NCBI RefSeq assembly: GCF_963931595.1
Contig: NZ_OZ007030.1
Coordinates: forward strand, 1,976,481 to 2,040,480
DNA from: an uncultured Subdoligranulum sp.
GTDB lineage: Bacteria; Bacillota; Clostridia; Oscillospirales; Ruminococcaceae
Length of the DNA: 64,000 nt
Direction of reading: 5' to 3'
The notes under the pieces were generated by a model that saw only the letters and a list, made by a program, of their open reading frames with translations, searched no databases and had not been told where the DNA came from. Position 1 is the stretch's first letter. Each line of letters starts with the position of its first letter. Positions 37,308 to 46,916 of the stretch are shown one piece after another. A program made the translations under genes and the position numbers.

Positions 37308-37722
37308 ACCGGCTCACCCCCATTTCTTCGCGTAGCCGCTGCAAGGCAAGCTGGATATGCCGCCCCGCTGTGCTGCGTGACCGGCCAATACACGCGCCGA
37401 TCACGCGCTGCGGCTGGCGCAGAAAGTAATAGCGCAGGATTTCTTCCCGCGTCTGCTCCGGCAAAACAGAGATCGCGTCGGCAAGGGCGGCGTTGCAGAG
37501 CAGGACGGTCTGACCGCAGACGGTAAATGGGTATTCCTCGTCCGGCTCCGACGCGGCAAACTGGACAAACTTCTCGTTCATCAGATAGTCAAGGGAAACT
37601 TGCCGTTCCCATTGCCGTTTAAGCTTCAAAATCTTGTCCAAGGCGGCACAGCGGATAACAGTCTTGCAAAAGGCGTTGTACCTGCGCTGGATATATTCTT
37701 GATAGGCTATCTGGTCGGTCAT
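37300..37722 (-). CDS. sigma-70-like factor of element 1 (Tn916 Orf7-like)
   Basis: From the ATG at 37722 this 140-residue protein has a C-terminal region-4 HTH (LPEQTREEILRYYFLRQPQRVIGACIGRSRSTAGRHIQLALQRLREEMG). Such factors in Tn916-like elements link antibiotic response to recombination genes. With the HTH protein next to it, and tet(W) transcribed toward it, tetracycline-responsive activation of transfer is plausible but unproven. A palindromic GCGCATATGCGC lies upstream at about 37826. Confidence 0.85.
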   Translation of the reverse strand: MTDQIAYQEYIQRRYNAFCKTVIRCAALDKILKLKRQWERQVSLDYLMNEKFVQFAASEPDEEYPFTVCGQTVLLCNAALADAISVLPEQTREEILRYYFLRQPQRVIGACIGRSRSTAGRHIQLALQRLREEMGVSRYE

Positions 37723-37893
37723 GGAAATTCCCCTTTCTGAATAATAGTGCGGGGCGGTGGCACTTCTTGCTGTCGCCCCTTGATTGCCTACCAGCAAAGG
37801 CGGGCGGGGCTGTCAACGGCTGCGCATATGCGCCGTTCATCTTGACCGTTGACTGGCTCGGCTGGGTTTGCTATTTACCCGACAAACTTGAAT

Positions 37894-38661
37894 TTATTTT
37901 AAGCTATCACGTTTTACCTTCTTAAGCCTTACTATCATTACCATAGGAATTTCTTTGTTGGTTTTAAAACATTCTTCATAAAATCCATCAATGACAAATC
38001 CAGCTCTAAAACAAAGGTTAAAAATATCTTGTATGGAACGATGATAATAAATCTGCTCTTTCGGTTGCCCTTCAATCGCTATATCATAGTAACTGTGCGG
38101 TGTCATATATTTTTCAGTCAACGTGACAAAACAAGGGTGTTGCGTTGCAAAGACAAAAATTCCGCTTTCCTGCAACAGTTCATAAACAGCCATAAGAAGT
38201 GGTTCAATATCCGTAATATCCATAATTGCCATATTAGAAACTGCTTTCGTAAAGGCTCGATTTCTTTTTAATTCTAATATACTTTTTCTATCGGTCGCAT
38301 CCGCCACACAAAATTCAATTTGTTTTGCATATTGTGATTGCCGTCTTTTAGCCAATTCTATCATTTTTTTGCTGTAATCAAAAGCGACAACCGAAGCGCC
38401 TCTTTGTGCAAGATACGAAGAATAATTTCCATTGCCACACGCAATATCCAAAATGTAATCCGCAGGATTAGGAGATAGAAGTTCCGTTACTTTGGGACGC
38501 ACTACCTCTCTGTGAAATTCATTAGATTCGTCACCCATTGCATTATCCCAAAATTGTGCGTTCTCCTCCCAGATTTTTTTACTTTCCTCTGTTCCCATGT
38601 TCTCTCCCACTCCCCAAATTTGCTTTTTTGCTTCCATTAAATCTTCCTTACTATATTCCAT
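37894..38661 (-). CDS. class I SAM-dependent methyltransferase downstream of tet(W)
   Basis: From the ATG at 38661 (GGAGG six bases upstream) this is a 255-residue protein. The SAM-binding motif is ILDIACGNGNYSSYLAQRGASVVAFD (motif I), followed by a YSKKMIELAKRR helix and FCVADATD. The gene is far more AT-rich than its neighbours, a sign of separate origin. It starts 51 bases after the tet(W) stop and is probably co-transcribed with it. The substrate is not known. Confidence 0.85.
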   Translation of the reverse strand: MEYSKEDLMEAKKQIWGVGENMGTEESKKIWEENAQFWDNAMGDESNEFHREVVRPKVTELLSPNPADYILDIACGNGNYSSYLAQRGASVVAFDYSKKMIELAKRRQSQYAKQIEFCVADATDRKSILELKRNRAFTKAVSNMAIMDITDIEPLLMAVYELLQESGIFVFATQHPCFVTLTEKYMTPHSYYDIAIEGQPKEQIYYHRSIQDIFNLCFRAGFVIDGFYEECFKTNKEIPMVMIVRLKKVKRDSLK

Positions 38662-38711
38662 TGTTACCCTCCATAACTTCTGATTGTTGCCGTCTTGACG
38701 ATTATGTATCT

Positions 38712-40631
38712 TTACATTACCTTCTGAAACATATGGCGCACCTTGTCCAGGCGGCTGTTTGGACGGCGGGGCTGGATGACCGGCTGACCGACAGCGGCCT
38801 GATACCCTTTCAGTTCTGTAAGGCATACGCTCTGCCCGTTGGTGTAAAAGGCCAGATCAGTACGGTATGCCTGTATACAGCGGGCGGGAATCTCGCCAGT
38901 AAAGACAACTTCATCCTTTTTTACCTGGACCGTTTCGATGGTGGCACAGTATTTCGGTGCATCATGATAAGCCCTGGAAAGATATTCCCGGGGCGCATAG
39001 AGGGTGAAGGAGAGATAAGGTTCCAGCAGTTGCGTCCCTGATTCCTTCAATGCCTGTTCCAATACAATCGGGGCCAATGAGCGGAAGTCCGCCGGCGTGC
39101 TGACCGGACTGTAATAAAGCCCGTATTCAAAGCAAATCTTACAGTCCGTTACGTTCCAGCCGAACAAGCCCTGCTCCAGCCCGTAACGGATACCATCCCT
39201 GACAGCGTTTTGAAAACTCTGGTTCAAGTATCCCAGCGAAACCCGGCTCTCGTATTGTACACCGGAGCCAAGCGGGAGTGGTGTAACAGACAGTCCGATG
39301 GATGCCCAAAACGGGTTGGGCGGCACCTCGATATGGATGGTGTGGCTGGCTGCTTTGAGCGGCCGCTCCATATAAATGACGGTGGGTTCCTTTACCACTG
39401 TTTCAAGCTTGTATTTTTCCGACAGCAAAGCGGAAACAACCTCCAACTGCACCCGGCCCAAAAAAGAAAGAATGATCTCATGGGTGATGGAATCCACCTC
39501 GCAGCGCAAAAGCGGGTCAGTATCCGCAAGTTGCGTAAGAGCGTCCAGTAGCCGTTCTCTTTGCGCTGCCGTTTTCGGCGCAATCGACGTCCGCAGCATG
39601 GGGAGGGGGTCCTCACGCCACCTTTTACGAGGGAGCCGGGTTGGGTCCCCTAATACATCGTTTAACCTCACGCTGTCGCTGGGAAGGATAACAATTTCAC
39701 CCGGATAAGCGGTGTCTGTCCGAACAATTTCCCCTTTGGATGGAATACGCATCTCTGTGATTTTCAGCTTTTCTCTCCCGGCCAGGGCCACCGTATCCCG
39801 CAGGCGCAGCGTTCCGCTGTATAGCCGTAGATAGACACGCCGCTGGCCGCAATCTGTATACTCCACCTTGAAAACGCTGCCGCATAGGGCGGCGCTCCCC
39901 TGTTCCCCAATCGGTTGGAACAGCCCTGTCACCGCATCCATCAACGGTTGAATGCCAAGGCCCTTTTTGGCGCTGCCATAATAGACCGGGAACAGGGAGG
40001 CGTCTTGAACCCGCCGCTGTTCCTCCCGCACAAGTTTTTCCCGGCTGATTGGTTCTCCTGCGATATACTTTTCCAATAATTTATCGTTATTTTCGATGAC
40101 CGCATCCCATGCTTCTATGTCGGTATTTTCCTCCAGGACTATTTCCGGGGACAGCGACACCGTCTGCTTGATGATAATATCGGCGGAGAGCTTATCCCGA
40201 ACAGACTGAACCACGCTCTGCAAATCAACGCCAGCCTGGTCGATCTTGTTGATAAAGATAACGGTGGGAATGTTCATTTTCCGCAGGGCATGGAACAGAA
40301 TACGGGTCTGGGCCTGCACGCCATCTTTAGCGGAGATCACCAAGATGGCCCCATCTAAAACAGCCAAAGAGCGGTACACCTCCGCCAAAAAATCCATGTG
40401 GCCGGGCGTATCCACAATGTTGACTTTACATCTGTGCCACTGGAAGGAAGTGACTGCCGCTTGAATGGTAATCCCACGCTGCCGCTCCAAAAACATGGTG
40501 TCCGTCCTCGTTGTCCCTTTTTCGACGCTCCCCGGTTCTGAAATGGCTCCGCTGGCATATAGCAGGCTCTCCGTCAAGGTCGTCTTTCCAGCGTCTACAT
40601 GGGCAAGAATTCCAATATTGATTATTTTCAT
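38712..40631 (-). CDS. tet(W): tetracycline-resistance ribosomal protection protein Tet(W)
   Basis: This 639-residue EF-G-like GTPase removes tetracycline from the ribosome. GTPase motifs are [15 protein letters not shown] (G1), VDTPGHMDF (G3) and NKIDQ (G4). Length and sequence agree with Tet(W) as I recall it, with a few substitutions (for example YYGSAKKG and YPGEIV), so the allele may be divergent or mosaic. It is preceded by a leader peptide and an attenuator hairpin, which implies drug-dependent anti-termination. Confidence 0.95.
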   Translation of the reverse strand: MKIINIGILAHVDAGKTTLTESLLYASGAISEPGSVEKGTTRTDTMFLERQRGITIQAAVTSFQWHRCKVNIVDTPGHMDFLAEVYRSLAVLDGAILVISAKDGVQAQTRILFHALRKMNIPTVIFINKIDQAGVDLQSVVQSVRDKLSADIIIKQTVSLSPEIVLEENTDIEAWDAVIENNDKLLEKYIAGEPISREKLVREEQRRVQDASLFPVYYGSAKKGLGIQPLMDAVTGLFQPIGEQGSAALCGSVFKVEYTDCGQRRVYLRLYSGTLRLRDTVALAGREKLKITEMRIPSKGEIVRTDTAYPGEIVILPSDSVRLNDVLGDPTRLPRKRWREDPLPMLRTSIAPKTAAQRERLLDALTQLADTDPLLRCEVDSITHEIILSFLGRVQLEVVSALLSEKYKLETVVKEPTVIYMERPLKAASHTIHIEVPPNPFWASIGLSVTPLPLGSGVQYESRVSLGYLNQSFQNAVRDGIRYGLEQGLFGWNVTDCKICFEYGLYYSPVSTPADFRSLAPIVLEQALKESGTQLLEPYLSFTLYAPREYLSRAYHDAPKYCATIETVQVKKDEVVFTGEIPARCIQAYRTDLAFYTNGQSVCLTELKGYQAAVGQPVIQPRRPNSRLDKVRHMFQKVM

Positions 40632-40669
40632 GTGATTGTCCTCCCTTTACTGCCCCGAAGGGCATAAAA

Positions 40670-40735
40670 ATCCCCAGCAGTAAAATACTTTTACCACTGG
40701 GGATTATAAGTTGCGGACATACACATATACAGCAT
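40670..40735 (-). promoter_or_regulatory. tet(W) leader peptide and attenuator hairpin
   Basis: A short frame at 40691-40735 encodes MLYMCMSATYNPQW. Its end lies in a hairpin (ATCCCCAG/CTGGGGAT, 40670-40704, extended by TTTTAC/GTAAAA) followed on the minus strand by a T tract. This is the known arrangement of ribosomal protection tet genes: slow translation under tetracycline prevents the terminator. A TTGACA at 40768-40773 marks the upstream promoter region. Confidence 0.8.
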
Positions 40736-40860
40736 ACACCTGTTTGTGATTGCTGTTTTTGGGGATATGTCAAAATTGATAAGGCAAAAGTATTCTTAAA
40801 TTGGGTACAAAAAACTAAGCCCCTACAAAAGGAGCTATCATAATCCTTTGTTCCCACTAT

Positions 40861-41287
40861 TTGATTATAGTTTTATTTAAGAATACCTTGCCGCATATTT
40901 TTTACTCCTTTTCTGGATTAAATCATTGTATCACATCAGTTTTAGGAAAGCAAGTACCTAAAAGAAATTTTTCTTCCCCTTATATGTAACAATCATACCG
41001 GCTTCCTAGCGTTCAGAATGTTTTCTGCTGTCTGCTGTGGTGTTTGGTTGGAATTGTCCAACCAAAAGCCGATCCGTGGTGTTGTCTGCATTTTACTAAA
41101 TACAAATTCAATGTATACAGAAAGATATAAGGAGTGGGAGGGATTCCGCCGTAGTTGGCATTGTAGGAAAATCCAAAAGTTTAGATTTTCCCACAATGCT
41201 TATCTTTTGGTCTTTGGTTCGGAATAGTGTAGTGCTGGCGGTCTATCTCTTGTTTTCGGTTGCTTGCTTCCTTACCGTACATGAGCA
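40861..41287. other. gene-poor right end of element 1 with a kinase-like remnant and inverted repeats
   Basis: No intact gene is visible. A minus-strand frame at about 40993-41090 ends IGFWLDNSNQTPQQTAENILNAR, which looks like the tail of a nucleotide/antibiotic kinase-like protein. TTGGTTGGA-ATTG-TCCAACCAA (about 41042-41063) and a 16-base imperfect repeat GCATTGTAGGAAAATC/GATTTTCCCACAATGC (about 41159-41200) are hairpins. The second is within about 90 bp of the junction and could bind the recombinase or end transcripts. Confidence 0.45.
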
Positions 41288-41412
41288 TTCGCGCCGGGGT
41301 TGTCGTTGCCATAACCTTCCAGCAGGTTGATGACACCCCACACGCCGAGACCGGCACCGAGGGCGATAACGAGGGTCTGGAGAACGGTGATTGCCTGATT
41401 AAAAAATTCCAT
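41288..41412 (-). pseudogene. Maff2 small membrane protein, N-terminal half (split by element 1)
   Basis: From the ATG at 41412 the frame reads MEFFNQAITVLQTLVIALG and continues AGLGVWGVINLLEGYGNDNPGA up to the AA at 41288-41289, then runs into element DNA and stops (NAHVR). These are the first membrane helix and glycine-rich loop of Maff2. The remaining half starts at 30473. Both parts are intact, so the gene is interrupted rather than decayed. Confidence 0.9.
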
Positions 41413-41629
41413 AAATAAAGTTGGCCGGAATCAGTTTGAAAAGTTTGATTTAGTCATGGTTCATAGGCATACAAAAGCCGGACAATCCGCCGCCCGGTTT
41501 CCGGGCTGGCTGACTCCGGCCTTCCTCCTTTTTTCATTATTTTAATAGAGATCGTCCGCTTTGTACGCCGATGGCCCCTTCGGGGCGGTTGTGGCGGGTA
41601 GATAGGACCCCTCCTTTCACAGCGGAACA
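41413..41629. other. intergenic region between virD4 and maff2
   Basis: GC-rich hairpins are present (GCCCC-TTCG-GGGC near 41575, CCCGG-TTT-CCGGG near 41495, GCCGGA...TCCGGC). A 27-codon minus-strand frame beginning MKKGGRPESASPE (near 41540) has no convincing ribosome binding site. Probably leader or processing structures before maff2. Confidence 0.35.
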
Positions 41630-43162
41630 TCATTCGCCAGCTGCGGCGTCGATCTCATACACGTCGCAGACCTGGTTGGGTTTGAGCTTCAGCCGGGCCT
41701 TGAGGTAGCCTTCGATGTCAAAGGCGTTCTTCGGGTCGGCGTCAGCGGTGTACTTGTAGTTGGGGTGCTGGGTGATGTCGTACTTATCCGACAAAAACGG
41801 CCGCACCCCGCGCAGCTGGAGGATGCACTTGCCGCCGTCCATAACGGCCAGCTCATCCTGGCTCATCAGCGCCTTGCCCAATTTTTGATAGTTGAGCGAG
41901 TGGGAAGTCTCCCGCCCCCGGCTCTCGCCGGTGTTGTAGGTGTCGATGGTCTCCTTGCCCAGCACGGCGGCCAGCTCCTTGAGGGTTGTCGGCTCTTTGC
42001 CGCCCAGGAAGATGGAGGTATCCATGTTGCCGATGATGGTATCGGCGTTGTCCTTGTAGATAGCTTTGAGCTGGGACTGTGCTTGCAGCACCAGGCAGGC
42101 GGAAATCTCACGGCTTCGGATGGTGGCAACCAGCTTTTCCAGCCGAGGGATCTGTCCAATATTGGCGGCCTCGTCAATGAGGCACCGCACATGGACCGGC
42201 AGCCGCCCGCCGTACACATCGTCCGCTTTTTCGCAGAGCAGATTGAACAGCTGGGTGTAGCACATGGAGATCAGGAAGTTAAAGCTATCGTCCGTGTCGC
42301 TCATAATCAAGAACAAGGCGGTTTTCCGGTCTCCCAGGGTATCCAGCTCCAGCTCGTCGTAGGCCGTGACCTCCCGCAGCTCCGCGATGTCGAACACGGC
42401 AAGGCGCGCACCGCAGGAAATCAGGATGGATTTTGCGGTTTTGCCCGCAGCCAGCTTGTACTTTTTGTACTGACGGACGGCGAAGTGGTTGGGCTTCTCT
42501 GCCTCCAGCGCGTCAAACATCAGGTCCACGGGGTTCTTGAACTCCTCGTCATCCTCCCGGACCTCCATCGCGTTGATGAACTCGATGAGGGTGGAGAAAT
42601 TCTGTTCCTCCACCGGGGCCTCGTAGTGGATATACCCAATGAGGGCGCAGTACAAAAGCGTCTCGGCCTTAACCCAAAAATCGTCCCCGGCCTTGCCCTC
42701 GCCCTTGGTGTTGGCGATCAGCGTCGTGACCAGTTTCAAGATGTCCTTTTCGGAGTGGATGTAGGCAAAGGGATTATAGTGCATGGACTTCTTGAAGTTG
42801 ATGGTATTGAGGACTTTGATCCGATAAGGCTCATAGATGTCCTTGCCGTGCTTATCCTTCATGGGCTTGCCGTCCTTGCCCAGCTTGGGTGTGCCGCGCT
42901 GAAGCATTTTGCCGCACTCCACCAGGATGGTGCCTTTTGGGTCTGTCACCACATAGGAGCTGTGCATCTGCATCAGGTTCGGTTTCAGCCAGAAGCGGGT
43001 CTTGCCGGAACCGGAGCCACCGATCACCAGCACATTTTTGTTTCTGGCGGTCTTGGGGTCCTTGGGGCGGCTGTTCATGGTCAGGCTCTCGGTTTTAGTC
43101 AGAATCACATTGTTCTGGAACACCGGGTCGATGTAGGGTGCGATGTCCTCATGGGTGCCCCA
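41630..43162 (-). pseudogene. virD4: VirD4/TraG coupling protein, C-terminal part (split by element 2)
   Basis: From TGG at 43162 the frame reads WGTHEDIAPYIDPVFQNNV and continues through Walker A VIGGSGSGKTRFWLKPN (near 43010) and Walker B VRCLIDEAANIG to the end at 41630. This is the ATPase part of the T4SS coupling protein that brings the relaxosome to the channel. The membrane-anchor half lies at 50971-51279. A start at 43123 could give a soluble fragment that lacks membrane helices. Excision of element 2 would restore a 612-residue protein. Confidence 0.92.
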
Positions 43163-43195
43163 TGAAGCGTTTTGTCAAGTGCTTTTTTGAGTTAT

Positions 43196-43256
43196 TGACG
43201 CAAATTCTTGTGAAAGTGCGAAAGTGCAAAGTGCAAAGGGTCTGCGTTTTGCACTT
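43196..43256 (-). terminator. repeat-rich hairpin after the replication gene
   Basis: GAAAGTGCAAA and TTTGCACTTTC form an inverted repeat, and GTGC(A/G)AA units recur in tandem between 43215 and 43256. It lies between the replication gene's stop and the element end, and could be a terminator or recombinase arm sites. Confidence 0.4.
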
Positions 43257-45167
43257 TCAGCTTGCGGGTTCGGGCGGCTGCTTCTTCTTGATGAAGTTAT
43301 ACCATTGACCGCCGACACGCCTTGCGCCCAAAATGCTGCCCATGTTGCGCTTGGCGTTCTGTACCGTCCTCTCGGATATTCCGGCTTCGGCTGCGGCCTT
43401 TACAATGTCCTCGCTGGCAAGCTCTTTCCCGTCTGCAAGCAGGTCAAGTATCAGCTTCTCGGCTTGTTCGGTCTTGGTGGCGGTGTTCCCGCCCGCGCCG
43501 GATAGCAGCTCGTCGGCGGTTATGTCGTATTCGCCTATCCATGAAAAGCCTGTTTCCGGGTCAAGGCAAAAGGCAACGGGCTTGCCCTCCGGCGCCAGGG
43601 AAGATTTGTCATGGACGATAACACGCACATTTGGCTCCCGCTTCACGCGCCCGATCAGCAGGACGCTACGGGCGGCGGCTCGAAAGTCGATAGAACCTAA
43701 GCCCCGGTAGGCGCTCTGTCCTCCGGCGGCTTTATTCAAGTGTCCGATAAGGATAACGGCGCACCCGGTACGCTCGGCAACATCGGCAAGGCGGCGGAAC
43801 ATGGGGCGCACTTCGTTTGCCCTGTTCATATCGGTCTTTTCGCCCATATACGCCTGTATGGGGTCAAGGATTATCAGCCGCGCCCCGTTCTGTGTGATTG
43901 CCTTTTCTATGCGCTCGTCGGAAAGGGTAAGCTCCTGCTTGGCTTCGTCAATGACTAGAACGCGGTCAAGGTCGGCTTCGGCTTCTATCAAGCGGGGCTT
44001 GACGGTATCGCCCAGCCCGTCCTCGGCTGTCTGGTAAATCACTTGAAACGGCGGCAGGGGCTTCATGCCCGGCAGCGTTCCCCCTGTGGTGCAGGCGGCG
44101 GCAAGGCGTAGGGCAAAGGTGGTCTTGCCCTCGCCGGGGTTGCCTTGCACAATGGTTACTTTCCCAAAGGGGATATACGGCTCCCATAACCATTCAACGG
44201 TCTGTGTGTCAACCTCGCTCATGCGGATAATCTCGACGGTTTCTTCCTGCGGCGGCTCTTTCAAGCCGTAAACCGCTTCCCGGATATACTTCCCGTCTGT
44301 GATTTCTGCCCGGTGCTGCAATACCTCGTTCCAGTCCTTAAACAGCGGCACAAGGCGGTGGACGGTATATCCCTCCGGCACAAGCTCCGCAAGGCGGCTG
44401 CAAGCGTCGTTTCCGGCTTGGTCGCTGTCAAGGCAGAGGTAAACGGTCTTGATATTCGGACGGTCAGAGAGGAAACGCAACAGGGCTTTTTCTCCCACGC
44501 CGCCCAATGACAAATAGCTCTGTTTCTGCCATGCCTTTTTGAACAGGCAGAGGAAAGAGATCAGGTCAATGGGTGCTTCAAAGACAAACAATCTTTCGCC
44601 CTCGCCCCGGTAGCAGAAATTAAAGGCTTTGTCGCTGCCTTTCACATCGAGCCGGAAGTTTCCCGCCGTTCCCTTGCTGTGGGCGTAGCGCGGTATTCCG
44701 TCCTCGTCCCGCCCCACAAATACGGCGTTGTGGTGGGCTGCGTCCTCGTAAATATCGCCGCGGGCAAAGAAAAAGCCCGTCACATCTTCATCAATGCGGC
44801 GGGCTGCTGTGAGGTAGTTCCTCGCTATTCTGTTGTCGCTGTTTGGGGGCGGTAGCCGGAAGTCGGATAGGGACGCCGGGCAAGGTCTGTCCGGCGGTGG
44901 TGCGGCTCCCTTTTCCCCTGTGAGAAGTTCCACGGCTTCGGTGAAGCTCTTTCCGAAAAACTCCATGACAAAATCAACGGGGCCGCCGCCCTTGCTCTGG
45001 CTGTGGCGATACCACTTGTTGCCCCGGACGGTCAGGCTGTCATGCCGTTTCCAGCGGTATTCATTCCCGGCGCGGGTAAGCTGCTCGCCCTGTGATTGCA
45101 GGAAAGAAACAAGGTCGGCTTGGTTTGCCCGGTCTATCTGTTCTTGGGTGTAGTACAAAAATCTCAA
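43257..45167 (-). CDS. Toprim/DnaG-like plus RepA-type AAA ATPase replication protein
   Basis: This 636-residue protein has an N-terminal DUF3991-like zinc/primase region (YRWKRHDSLTVRGNKWYRHSQSKGGGPVDFVMEF). A Toprim-type segment follows (VYLCLDSDQAGNDACSRLAEL, near 250), then a RepA-like hexameric ATPase (VTIVQGNPGEGKTTFALRLAAACTTGG, with LIILDPIQAYMG and VILIGHLNKAAGG). A wHTH-like C-terminus is present (LASEDIVKAAAEAGISERTVQNAKRNMG). It likely primes and unwinds element DNA. A TTG at 45158 is an alternative start. Confidence 0.9.
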   Translation of the reverse strand: MRFLYYTQEQIDRANQADLVSFLQSQGEQLTRAGNEYRWKRHDSLTVRGNKWYRHSQSKGGGPVDFVMEFFGKSFTEAVELLTGEKGAAPPPDRPCPASLSDFRLPPPNSDNRIARNYLTAARRIDEDVTGFFFARGDIYEDAAHHNAVFVGRDEDGIPRYAHSKGTAGNFRLDVKGSDKAFNFCYRGEGERLFVFEAPIDLISFLCLFKKAWQKQSYLSLGGVGEKALLRFLSDRPNIKTVYLCLDSDQAGNDACSRLAELVPEGYTVHRLVPLFKDWNEVLQHRAEITDGKYIREAVYGLKEPPQEETVEIIRMSEVDTQTVEWLWEPYIPFGKVTIVQGNPGEGKTTFALRLAAACTTGGTLPGMKPLPPFQVIYQTAEDGLGDTVKPRLIEAEADLDRVLVIDEAKQELTLSDERIEKAITQNGARLIILDPIQAYMGEKTDMNRANEVRPMFRRLADVAERTGCAVILIGHLNKAAGGQSAYRGLGSIDFRAAARSVLLIGRVKREPNVRVIVHDKSSLAPEGKPVAFCLDPETGFSWIGEYDITADELLSGAGGNTATKTEQAEKLILDLLADGKELASEDIVKAAAEAGISERTVQNAKRNMGSILGARRVGGQWYNFIKKKQPPEPAS

Positions 45168-45173
45168 CTCCTT

Positions 45174-46676
45174 TCATCGTTCTAAGTCGTGCCGCTTGGT
45201 GCGGGTCTGCTCCGGCTGGTCGGCTTTCAGCGCAATATCAACGCACTTGCGGATATTGTGCAGCTCGGCAACCTCGGCGCGGGTTTCTTTGAGCTTGGTA
45301 TATTCCGCTGTTCTCTGCCCGCTGAGAGTGGCGTACTCTTTTTCCCATTCAGAGATAGGCAAGGGTGGCTTTGTCCCTTTCGGCAGATTTGCATGGAGAT
45401 AGCGGCTCGCTGCGTTCCATAGGGTAAGCTCGGCGCGGTGGGCTTCCTCGTACTTGTCGCGCTTATTCGTCCAGCCGTTTTTCAGCTTTTTCAGCTCGTC
45501 GTGAATGGGCTTGTACTCGGTGTAGTTCTTCCCGTATTCAATCAGCTTTTGCAGTTCTTTCATGCGCTTCTCGGCGGTTTTCATGCCCTCCCGGATAGCG
45601 TCGGCTTGGTCGCTGACAGAGGAAAGGGCAGCGTCCAGCTCGTCAAGGGTGGAAATGCCATGCTCGGAAAGATAGTTGACCGCCTTTGCAACGGTTTTCA
45701 GTTCGTCGGCGGTGTGCTGCCTTTGCCAACTCTGCGAATACTTCCGGCTCTTTTCTCTCTGAACGCTTAAATACTTCATCAGCAGATTTGCAAGGCCGGG
45801 GGATTGCGGGGGCTGCTCCGGGGCGGTTTCCCGCGCCTTGAACAGTTCGCCAATCCATTCTTTGAGCTTTCCAATCTGCGCCCGGATTTCCCGGATAAGG
45901 CGGTTTGCTTTTTGGATATTCCGGTTCAGCTCGCCTTTCTCGGTGGCTATGCCTTTCTTCTCCATTTGACAGGCCGCCACGCCCATGTGGACGGTGGGCA
46001 GCTCGTCAATGCCGCGCTCGGCGTTGCTGCGGTGGTCGATGCGCTCCGGGCTTCCGGCGCGTTCAAGGTAGGCGTTTGAAATATCCGCCCATGCCTTGCG
46101 CCATAAAAGCGCGTTGCCCTTGTCGTTCCAGCCGGTCAGGTCAACTTTGCGGGCCTTGTATTTGCCGCTTGGCAAGCGAATACGCTCGCCGTTTTCATCA
46201 AGGTCATATTCCTTTTTGGACTTCGCCGCCCATGCGCCGCGCTCGTCAAGGGGGCGCATGGTAAGCATGATATGACAATGGGGGTTGCCGCTGTCGGTGT
46301 CGTGAATGGCAAAATCAACGCACATTCCTCTTGAAACAAATTGAGAGGAACAGTATTCACGGACAAGCCGGATCTGTTCCTCTCTGGATAATTCTATGGG
46401 GAGTGCTGCGTCAATCTCTCTGGCAAGCTGGGCGTTCCCGGCTTTCTCGTAAAGCTCCACGCTGTTCCACAAGGTTGAACGGTCAGAGAAAGAGGGCGGG
46501 GCATGGGGCGGCAGTAGGATTTCCGTATGGACAACGCCGCGCTTGCGGGTGTAGTCATGGGTCATTCCGTCCCACTCGTTTGTGATTTTCTCGCCGCTTC
46601 GATAGGCGGCTGCGGCAACGGCTGACTTGCCTTTTCCTCGGCTCACAATGCCGATGTTACAATGGTAAATGGCTAT
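45174..46676 (-). CDS. MobA/MobL-family relaxase of element 2
   Basis: About 500 residues of MobQ-type relaxase: AIYHCNIGIVSRGKGKSAVAAAAYRSGEKI (N-terminal nicking Tyr region), then VDFAIHDTDSGNPHCHIMLTMRP (histidine triad). A C-terminal coiled coil is present (MKTAEKRMKELQKLIEYGKNYTEYKPIHDELKKL). The codon positioned eight bases after GGGAGGTGAT is ATA (46674-46676) where relatives have ATG. A GTG at 46685 overlaps the ribosome binding site. Low expression or a sequencing error is possible. Confidence 0.88.
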   Translation of the reverse strand: MAIYHCNIGIVSRGKGKSAVAAAAYRSGEKITNEWDGMTHDYTRKRGVVHTEILLPPHAPPSFSDRSTLWNSVELYEKAGNAQLAREIDAALPIELSREEQIRLVREYCSSQFVSRGMCVDFAIHDTDSGNPHCHIMLTMRPLDERGAWAAKSKKEYDLDENGERIRLPSGKYKARKVDLTGWNDKGNALLWRKAWADISNAYLERAGSPERIDHRSNAERGIDELPTVHMGVAACQMEKKGIATEKGELNRNIQKANRLIREIRAQIGKLKEWIGELFKARETAPEQPPQSPGLANLLMKYLSVQREKSRKYSQSWQRQHTADELKTVAKAVNYLSEHGISTLDELDAALSSVSDQADAIREGMKTAEKRMKELQKLIEYGKNYTEYKPIHDELKKLKNGWTNKRDKYEEAHRAELTLWNAASRYLHANLPKGTKPPLPISEWEKEYATLSGQRTAEYTKLKETRAEVAELHNIRKCVDIALKADQPEQTRTKRHDLER

Positions 46677-46765
46677 GGGTATCACCTCCCGGATAGGATA
46701 ACCAAACCCGCAAAAATGGTACAGACGCCAACGGCGGGTGTACTGTTTTTGTGGGTGTGCAGGGA

Positions 46766-46801
46766 TAGCCGCGTAAGCGGCGCAAGGGGTGCAGCCCCTT
46801 G
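46766..46801. other. paired hairpins upstream of the element 2 relaxase, candidate oriT
   Basis: GCCGC-GTAA-GCGGC (46768-46781) and CAAGGGG-TGCAG-CCCCTTG (46783-46801) are adjacent perfect hairpins in the 240-bp gap before the MobA/MobL gene. Inverted repeats at this spot are typical of oriT; the nick site is not known. Confidence 0.5.
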
Positions 46802-46916
46802 TTGCGGCAAAGCCGCCATATCGGAGCGCGGGGAAAGTTCCCTGTGCGGAGATACGCCCTCGGCAGAGCGCACACGCCCGCAAGGGTGTATAAGTGCGCC
46901 CTTTGTTCCAAAGGGA

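Noticed and set aside
40426..40857. A 143-codon minus-strand frame across the tet(W) leader
   Set aside because: It runs through the attenuator and the tet(W) start in another frame; the 14-residue leader with known layout is the credible product.
41630..43123. The VirD4 C-terminal fragment read as an intact 497-residue coupling protein starting at 43123
   Set aside because: The start lacks a ribosome binding site, the membrane helices are missing and the matching N-terminal part is found at 50971-51279.
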